From Eutreptiella sp. 'Long Island Sound 2002' (Eukaryota; Euglenozoa; Euglenophyceae; Eutreptiales; Eutreptiaceae): DNA of 64,000 nucleotides. Shown here in pieces: positions 56,376 to 64,000 of this stretch. The stretch is taken from assembly GCA_964036045.1 (NCBI GenBank), contig OZ038389.1, positions 41,108,064-41,172,063 on the forward strand, in the 5' to 3' direction. Each line of letters begins with the position of its first letter. Position 1 is the stretch's first letter. The position numbers and the translations under genes are program-made. The notes beneath the pieces were generated by a model. It was not told the origin of the DNA. It worked only from the letters and a program-made list of their open reading frames with translations, and searched no databases.

Positions 56376-58267
56376 TCTTTCCACATTGCAATCTTGAATT
56401 GCCTCAACCTTGGTTGGGCCCTATCATCTCACCGTTGTCTGAATCTAAGCAAACCGATTGCTCCCAAGCCGCCGGGTCCTATGAAAGGGATTGCACTGAG
56501 CGCTTGTTGGGGTAAAACACGAGCTTACCATAAGGATAGCACCACATTTCCTCATCCCAATGATCTTTTGGGCTGGCGGGTGCATGGTGCGTGCACAGTG
56601 CATGGGCCACAGCATTAGAGCAGAGGAGGCCATGATGTCAGGTCACATAGCCAAACCTTACATGGTGGCCGTCCGACAGTTTTGGGCGCCAAAGGCGCCA
56701 AAACTTTTTTTTCGTCAAAACGGGTCCACAAAACATAGAACAATATCAGCGAACAGCTTTTCAGACGACTTCCACACTCCCTCACCATGGTGGTTGGCTT
56801 GCAGATCTGGGCCATGGCGTCCAGGACCAGTCATCCCACATGGCCTGGGCCTAATACCCCACCCCAAAACGTGTGCTGCCTTCGGCAAGTCCAGCTCGCA
56901 CAGAATTGCTCCTACTCATCACAAAGTGGTGCTAGTGTTTTGCCTAGATAGGCTGATGGAAACCTGAAAACAGGCCTTTTAGGGGCCCATGGACGCCAAT
57001 AGCTGGGCCTATGGGGCCCGAATGATGACGACTTGGCCATTTACAAGGCCTGTGTTGGCTGCAAAATCGACTTTTCTTGAGTCACTCCCTGGTGACTCTT
57101 GGCTGTGCTAGGCTGTGGTCATGATCTGGTGACAATGGGTGTGCATAGCAACCCATGGAGATGCATGTGGAGTTGGTCGCGGGTACCACAGCTCGAAGGA
57201 CCTATTTTTCCCTCTGTTTTGCACCATGGTAGGCAAAACTTGGTTGGCCTTATCGCCACGATGCCCTGATCTGCCCCCAGGTCCCAAGCAACTTTCTTCT
57301 TCTGTCTGAACCCCCTGATCCCTTATGCCCAGCTTTCAGCACACATCTGGTTCAAGGGCGCAATAGGCTGTCTGGTTTAAGTGATTCCTACCGCACCTCC
57401 CTTGCAGCCATTGGCTGCCAACAAACCACCACTGCATAGTGCTAACGCATCAACCCCATCCCCCACCCCTCCGTGGGCTGGTGGTTAAGCCGGTCATTGG
57501 CTATTCATGACGGCTGCTTGAGCGGCTCAGTGATGTTTGCAACTGGTGGTTAGTGGAGTGTGACCAGCACCTCCATGCCTCTTGTTGCCGGAGTGCCACA
57601 TCGTATCCACATGCAGGCATTATCCATTGGAATTGGCACAGAGATGAGCGCTGAGACAGGCGGTGGAAACCAGGACAGAAAAAAAAAGGGTAATTTTATG
57701 CCCCCCAAGGTAGTAAACTGCAAGAGGAGGCAGAAAGAGTAATGGAAAGGCTGAGATCTCAAACTGACAGTTGTGCAGGAGTTAATGGGTAGCGATTTTG
57801 TGGCCAAATAACGTCGATTGAATTTTGTTTTGCTGTCTGAGAGTATCTCGTTTCAGAAGCTAGTATAGCCAATACAGGAGTGCGATCACACAGGCTATGC
57901 GTCTCCCTGACCCATCACATATGATATCCGCCGTCGGCCTGTTTGCTCAGTTGAGTGCGATGGCTCATGGTCAGATCATGTCCGATTGGTGGGGGGTTGA
58001 GCAACGGTGATCAATCACTTCATGTACTGTTGGGGTAAAAGAGAGTAGCGATAGAAAAGGCTAAGGCTACAGCGCTGCCTTCTGCCAGCATAGAAACACA
58101 GTGTCGCCATCTCTTAGCAATGGGGTTGGCCAGCTCCTTGTCGCTCGCCATCAATAAGCCTTTGTTTGGCTGGGCAGCCTCAGCAAGCACAATGTGCCAC
58201 TCCATTTTTCAGTCACAACTATGGGGCCGACACACCTGACATAGATCACAGCCCCTCGCGCTTCACT

Positions 58268-58658
58268 GTACCCCCCCCCCTTGCGCAAGCACGGCCACGG
58301 TCCCAGAAGTCAGGCCAAAACGGCGGTTCAACGCCCACCCCGTGCTTAGACAAGGCCGTGCATGCGCGTGACACATGTGACAGCCAGACCGGGAATAACA
58401 TTGTTAGCCATGGCTGAAAATCACATCAGAACAAACAACATGGGGTTGCAATGTGTGGTACAATGTTGTTATGAACAGAATGCACCATCACAGACATGAC
58501 TGAGCCCCTCTTTCCCTGTACAAGCGCTCTATAAACACCCAATACTTCCTTTCTGGACCACAAAAACAGCGGTCCCAAAATTTCCTCGAAACGGCGGTTC
58601 AACGCCCACCCCGTGCTTAGACAAGGCCGTGCATGCGCAAGGGGGGGGGGGGGGGTAC
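58268..58658. mobile_element. GTAC-bounded, G/C-tract-ended element (391 bp), copy 3
   Basis: Left end GTAC, C-run, TTGCGCAAGCACGG; right end GCATGCGCAA, G15-run, GTAC. The segment AACGGCGGTTCAACGCCCAC, continuing CCCGTGCTTAGACAAGGCCG, is present near the left end (58317-58366) and again directly beside the right terminus (58589-58638). The interior shares TTGTTAGCCATGGCTGAAAA, CAATGTTGTTATGA and GCCCCTCTTTCCCT with copy 2, so these two belong to one family despite divergence. It abuts the 2.08-kb duplication on its right. Confidence 0.75.
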
Positions 58659-58763
58659 AACTCAGCGCGAAAGCACCACATGGCCTGCCAAACGCATGAG
58701 TGTGCCCCCTGTATTGTGTTGTCTTGCGGTATGGTGCTCCACAGGCCACTGGCAAGCGATTGG

Positions 58764-61700
58764 GGGTTAAATGACGGTTATGGGCACTGGCAGTGATTTG
58801 CCCCCCACCCGAGCAGCCCAGCTTCTCGGCCATGCCAAGTAAAGAGAGTGTCTCAAGAGCCAAGGCGGGTGGGGGCCGAGCAATGAAAAAATGGGCTGAA
58901 ATCATAAAAGGCGACACAATACCAAGGCTCAAGCCCTGCCTATCACGAATGCGCTTATGAAATCTGTGTGTCCTAATGAATGGCATTGTGGGGACCAAAA
59001 TGTGGGCGGGGGGGTCTGACAATGTCGATGGACGCAGATGATATGCTGTGCCACAGTGCCCTCTCAACCATAGCCCTACCCAAGGGGAAAGGGGGGGTGG
59101 TAGATATCATATGACGTGCTCTGGGTGTTGGACCTTCTGCATCTTCACTTTTCATGACACAACCCAAATCGTACAAAGCACAATGCTCCGTGTCCTGTGC
59201 AATCCTGCAAAGAGTGAGTGCTCCAGCTCTCGTGTGTGCAGAATGCACAACAGGGGGGAAATGGGGGATACAAGGGATATATATGTGTGCCACATGAGGA
59301 CTTTCAAATGATGCATAATACACAGATCGTTCGTCGCGGTCTCTTTTCGGTTTGTATTGGTATTTCCAGTTTTTGCTTTTCCTTTGCTTTGTTTGTTGGG
59401 TCTATGGCCTTCCGGATGTTCACCATAAACGACTTTTCATACAATCACACACTGCCATTGGGCAACGGAACTGTAGATTCACTGAGACCAAATGCCAGCG
59501 GCAAGTGATTGGCGGTTAAATGACAGTTATGGGCACTGGCAGTGATTTGCCCCCCACCCGAGCAGCCCAGCTTCTCGGCCATGCCAAGTAAAGAGAGTGT
59601 CTCAAGATCCAAGGCGTGTGGGGGCCAAGCAATGAAAAAATGGGCTGAAATAATAAAACGGGAAACAATACCAAGGCTCAAGCCCTGCCTATCACGAATG
59701 CGCTTATGAAATCTGTGTGTCCTGATGAATGGCATTGTGGGGACCGAAACATAGGCGGGTGGGGGGGGGGGGGTCTGACAATGTCGATGGACAGAAATGG
59801 TATGCCTTGCAATGGTCGGCAGAAAGTTATGCCCTCACCTCCAACCCTGGAACACCTCACCCATGCTCCCAGCCAGAAAACGCCCCCACCCCCCCACCCT
59901 CAAACACACACTCTCCTCGTTCAGACCAAGATAATCCCAATCACGAGCAATACGGACCCAAGATACAACGCAGCGCCTTTTGCGCAATGGACAACTCTAC
60001 GCAAGCGCACCGTGGAACCCTTTGAGGGCACGAGTGCGCCCTCCCGTATCTCACGGGGTAGAGCTTAAAAAACGTCATACAGGTGGTTGGCGCTTAAACA
60101 ATGGTTATGGGCATTTGGCTGAAAACGATGGGCGTTTAACCAGCAGTCATTATTAGGCAGCTCGTGGGCGTAGATTTTGGCAGTCAGCGACGGTGAATCC
60201 ACGTCTTGTTTGCGCATTGAACGACTGCCCACACAACACACAGTGCACGGGGCAAGGCCATTGGTGTTGAGGCACGTACAGAATGCCGCACCATGTGTGG
60301 GTTTGACGCTCTGATCGTTCAGCCGTCCCAGACTTGGTCAGCACTTCACAGCCCATAGTGCAGCTTTCCTTTTCGTTTTATGTTGGCTGTATGGCCTTCC
60401 AGATGTTCACCATAAACGACTTTTCACACAATCACACACTGCAGTGATTAGGGAAGATTGAAATTCATAACCCAAAAGTGGAAAAACTGCACTGGCACCT
60501 CAGTGGCTCAACACATTAGACCTCCGGCCAGAACTTCAATACACAGGGTGGCCAGATCCCCTTGAACCCATCCCCCCGTGCCATGACCCAGCACCCAACC
60601 ATGAGAACACGTCCCACAATCAAAGCTATCGCTGCTTAGCCCCCCGTGAAGTGGCACTGTGGCTAGCAATTGGGTCACTGTTCGACAGTGTTCGGGTTAG
60701 GGTCAGGTGAGCACGCTATGGCAGAAAACTACACTGTCAAGTAAGTGGGTCAAGACCTCTCGCCAGAACTTCAAGACAGTGGTTGGCCATAAAACCAAAG
60801 ACAGTGCATACTGGGGGCCAAATGCCGGCGGCAAGTGATTGGCGGTTAAATGACGGTTATGGGCACTGGCAGTGATTTGCCCCCCACCCGAGCAGCCCAG
60901 CTTCTCGGCCATGCCAAGTAAAGAGAGTGTCTCAAGAGCCAAGGCGGGTGGGGGCCGAGCAATGAAAAAATGGGCTGAAATCATAAAAGGCGACACAATA
61001 CCAAGGCTCAAGCCCTGCCTATTACGAATGCACTCATGAAATCTGTGTGTCCTAATGAATGGCATTGTGGGGACCAAAACGTGGGCGGGGGGGTCTGACA
61101 ATGTCGATGGACGCAGATGATATGCTGTGCCACAGTGCCCTCCCAACCATAGCCCTACCCAAGGGGAAAGGGGGGGTGGTAGATATCATATGACGTGCTC
61201 TGGGTGTTGGACCTTCTGCATCTTCACTTTTCATGACACAACCCAAATCGTACAAAGCACAATGCTCCGTGTCCTGTGCAATCCTGCAAAGAGTGAGTGC
61301 TCCAGCTCTCGTGTGTGCAGAATGCACAACAGGGGGGAAATGGGGGATACAAGGGATATATATGTGTGCCACATGAGGACTTTCAAATGATGCATAATAC
61401 ACAGATCGTTCGTCGCGGTCTCTTTTCGGTTTGTATTGGTATTTCCAGTTTTTGCTTTTCCTTTGCTTTGTTTGTTGGGTCTATGGCCTTCCGGATGTTC
61501 ACCATAAACGACTTTTCATACAATCACACACTGCCATTGGGCAACGGAACTGTAGATTCACTGAGACCAAATGCCAGCGGCAAGTGATTGGCGGTTAAAT
61601 GACAGTTATGGGCACTGGCAGTGATTTGCCCCCCACCCGAGCAGCCCAGCTTCTCGGCCATGCCAAGTAAAGAGAGTGTCTCAAGATCCAAGGCGTGTGG

Positions 61701-63545
61701 GGGCCAAGCAATGAAAAAATGGGCTGAAATAATAAAACGGGAAACAATACCAAGGCTCAAGCCCTGCCTATCACGAATGCGCTTATGAAATCTGTGTGTC
61801 CTGATGAATGGCATTGTGGGGACCGAAACATAGGCGGGTGGGGGGGGGGGGGGGTCTGACAATGTCGATGGACAGAAATGGTATGCCTTGCAATGGTCGG
61901 CAGAAAGTTATGCCCTCACCTCCAACCCTGGAACACCTCACCCATGCTCCCAGCCAGAAAACGCCCCCACCCCCCCACCCTCAAACACACACTCTCCTCG
62001 TTCAGACCAAGATAATCCCAATCACGAGCAATACGGACCCAAGATACAACGCAGCGCCTTTTGCGCAATGGACAACTCTACGCAAGCGCACCGTGGAACC
62101 CTTTGAGGGCACGAGTGCGCCCTCCCGTATCTCACGGGGTAGAGCTTAAAAAACGTCATACAGGTGGTTGGCGCTTAAACAATGGTTATGGGCATTTGGC
62201 TGAAAACGATGGGCGTTTAACCAGCAGTCATTATTAGGCAGCTCGTGGGCGTAGATTTTGGCAGTCAGCGACGGTGAATCCACGTCTTGTTTGCGCATTG
62301 AACGACTGCCCACACAACACACAGTGCACGGGGCAAGGCCATTGGTGTTGAGGCACGTACAGAATGCCGCACCATGTGTGGGTTTGACGCTCTGATCGTT
62401 CAGCCGTCCCAGACTTGGTCAGCACTTCACAGCCCATAGTGCAGCTTTCCTTTTCGTTTTATGTTGGCTGTATGCCTTCCAGATGTTCACCATAAACGAC
62501 TTTTCACACAATCACACACTGCAGTGATTAGGGAAGATTGAAATTCATAACCCAAAAGTGGAAAAACTGCACTGGCACCTCAGTGGCTCAACACATTAGA
62601 CCTCCGGCCAGAACTTCAATACACAGGGTGGCCAGATCCCCTTGAACCCATCCCCCCGTGCCATGACCCAGCACCCAACCATGAGAACACGTCCCACAAT
62701 CAAAGCTATCGCTGCTTAGCCCCCCGTGAAGTGGCACTGTGGCTAGCAATTGGGTCACTGTTCGACAGTGTTCGGGTTAGGGTCAGGTGAGCACGCTATG
62801 GCAGAAAACTACACTGTCAAGTAAGTGGGTCAAGACCTCTCGCCAGAACTTCAAGACAGTGGTTGGCCATAAAACCAAAGACAGTGCATACTGGGGGCCA
62901 AATGCCGGCGGCAAGTGATTGGCGGTTAAATGACGGTTATGGGCACTGGCAGTGATTTGCCCCACCCGAGCAGCCCAGCTTCTCGGCCATGCCAAGTAAA
63001 GAGAGTGTCTCAAGAGCCAAGGCGGGTGGGGGCCGAGCAATGAAAAAATGGGCTGAAATAATAAAACGAGGCACAATACAAAGGCTCAGTCATGAAATCT
63101 GTGTGTCCTGATGAATGGCATTGTTGGGACCTGAAATGTGGCTGGGGGGGGGGGGGGGTCTGACAATGTCGATGGGCAGAAATGGTATGCCTTGCAATGG
63201 TCGGCAGAAAGTTATGCCCTCACCTCCAACCCTGGAACACCTCACCCATGCTCCCAGCCAGAAAACGCCCCCACCTCCCCACCCTCAAACACACACTCTC
63301 CTCGTTCAGACCAAGATAATCCCAATCACGAGCAATACGGACCCAAGATACAACGCAGCGCCTTTTGCGCAACGGACAACTCTATGCAAGCGCACCATGG
63401 AACCCTTTGAACACACGAGTGCACCCTCCGCGCTGTCATATCTCACGGGGTAGAGCTTAAAAAACCTCGTACAGGTGGTTGGCGGTTAAACAATGGTTAT
63501 GGGCATTTGGCTGAAAATTATGGGCGTTTAACCAGCAGTGATTAT
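58764..63545. repeat. 2.08-kb tandem duplication array with internal R modules
   Basis: 58764-60828 and 60829-62907 are nearly identical units (shift about 2079-2080 bp; a handful of base differences and one-base indels such as the G-run lengths). A third, more diverged partial unit follows (62908-63545). Each unit contains two copies of a 270-290-bp module R (starting GCAAGTGATTGGCGGTTAAA and ending near ACAATGTCGATGG). R occurs five times: 58764, 59502, 60829, 61581 and 62908. The spacing alternates about 749 and 1331 bp. Confidence 0.93.
62908..63174. repeat. Fifth, diverged copy of module R
   Basis: Shares the whole R module with the units to the left but has lost about 25 bp (the AAGCCCTGCCTATCACGAATGCGC part is reduced) and carries several substitutions. 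It marks the older edge of the array. Confidence 0.85.
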
Positions 63546-64000
63546 CTGGTAGCTCATGGACGGCAGGTGGCGGTTAGTGGTCATTGAATGGCAAGATGAG
63601 TGGGCGTGGATTTGGGTTGCTGATGGTGCTTTGCTGGATGCCGCCGCATATCTCCTGATTTTCTGCCGCACAGCGTGCCAACTGCAAGTGCGAGGCTGAG
63701 TGCAACATCTGCGGACAGTGCCTCCCCCTCAGGCTGAGTCCCCGTTCCCCATCGGCATCACCTGGAATCCTTCGCGGCCACCGTCGGAAATTCTGAAACA
63801 GGCCGTGATCCTTCTGCCGCAAAACCAAAGTTCAGAGAGTCGCAGATTGGATCATGAGTCGCCTCTCGAGGTTTGTACCAAAGCACCGCCGGGCACGTCC
63901 TTTGAATCCCCCAAACAAATCGGCAGGTGGATCACTCGAGGCCAGTGTCTCTCTGTAAGCCGAGCTTGGCTGCGTGATTGGCGGCTGTGAACAGTAAAAT
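63546..64000. other. Right edge, no recognised gene
   Basis: Unique sequence with open stretches on both strands (minus 63828-63574, plus 63700-63990) of protein-like composition but no recognised domain. A gene could continue beyond the window. Confidence 0.3.

Larger units (their letters stand above)
53075..58267. other. Region upstream of the SDR gene
   Basis: The SDR promoter should lie in the leftmost part; no TATA box or other core motif can be assigned. Contents are a candidate minus exon (53676-54010), a 60-bp repeat pair (54000-54110) related to the 103-bp array (55705-56375), and unassigned open stretches at 54487-54844 (both strands), 54922-55206 and 55369-55617. Positions 56400-58267 show no recognised feature apart from ordinary unique sequence. 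Confidence 0.4.

Noticed and set aside
58268-58658. Rho-independent terminator or bacterial regulatory hairpin from the C-run/G-run ends
   Set aside because: Eukaryotic context, and the paired ends are 390 bp apart and shared with other inverted-repeat elements.
58426-59067. 213-codon minus ORF, with a related 147-codon ORF at 60703-61146
   Set aside because: Part spans the GTAC element with its G-run and part lies in the R module; not conserved in the other R copies beyond what recent duplication explains, and no domain.
60495-60575. tRNA-like wording (CTCAGTGGCTCAAC...) in the tandem units
   Set aside because: A-box-like start but no B-box or cloverleaf could be drawn.

Overview
This is a gene-poor, repeat-rich eukaryotic nuclear segment. 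Genes are split by GT-AG introns, no operons or bacterial-style genes are visible, and long microsatellites, minisatellites, an interstitial (TTAGGG)n block and transposon debris fill most of the sequence. The gene families (a cell-surface or secretory glycosyltransferase with a GT-B fold, a membrane-anchored retinol-dehydrogenase-like SDR, an F-box protein) and splice donors dominated by GTG rather than GTAAG/GTGAG suggest an alga or other protist. The lineage cannot be fixed from the sequence alone.

Three genes can be assembled. (1) Positions 1-3004, minus strand: the 5' part of a glycosyltransferase gene in three exons (3004-2741, 1909-1160, 633-1), running off the left edge. (2) Positions 6366-8024, plus strand: a small F-box gene in two well-supported exons and one tentative exon. 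(3) Positions 24003-53074, minus strand: a complete five-exon short-chain dehydrogenase/reductase gene (458 codons) spread over 29 kb, with introns of about 1.8, 8.8, 15.7 and 1.4 kb. Every junction joins family-conserved blocks in frame.

The rest is intergenic or intronic. Positions 8.0-24.0 kb hold short open stretches, one plausible orphan exon at 12.2 kb, CA/CG and other microsatellites, and a 1.8-kb array of a 44-bp repeat (20.05-21.86 kb). The giant SDR introns contain decayed reverse-transcriptase/RNase H sequence (31.2-33.7 kb), other broken ORFs (27-28, 37.8-39.6, 46.4-46.8 kb), telomere-like repeats (34.37-34.40 kb), a pentanucleotide satellite (41.0-41.3 kb), a 12-bp array (48.6-49.0 kb) and two inverted-repeat elements. 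The right end (58.7-63.6 kb) is a very recent 2.08-kb tandem duplication.

The most novel observation is a family of at least three non-autonomous elements (44997-46057, 51035-51626, 58268-58658). They start with GTAC plus a C-tract and end with a G-tract plus GTAC. Each also carries, near its left end, a direct copy of its right subterminal segment. A separate 375-bp foldback element sits in intron 1 of the glycosyltransferase gene. I found no CRISPR, rRNA or convincing tRNA gene, and no evidence of a coordinated multi-gene system.
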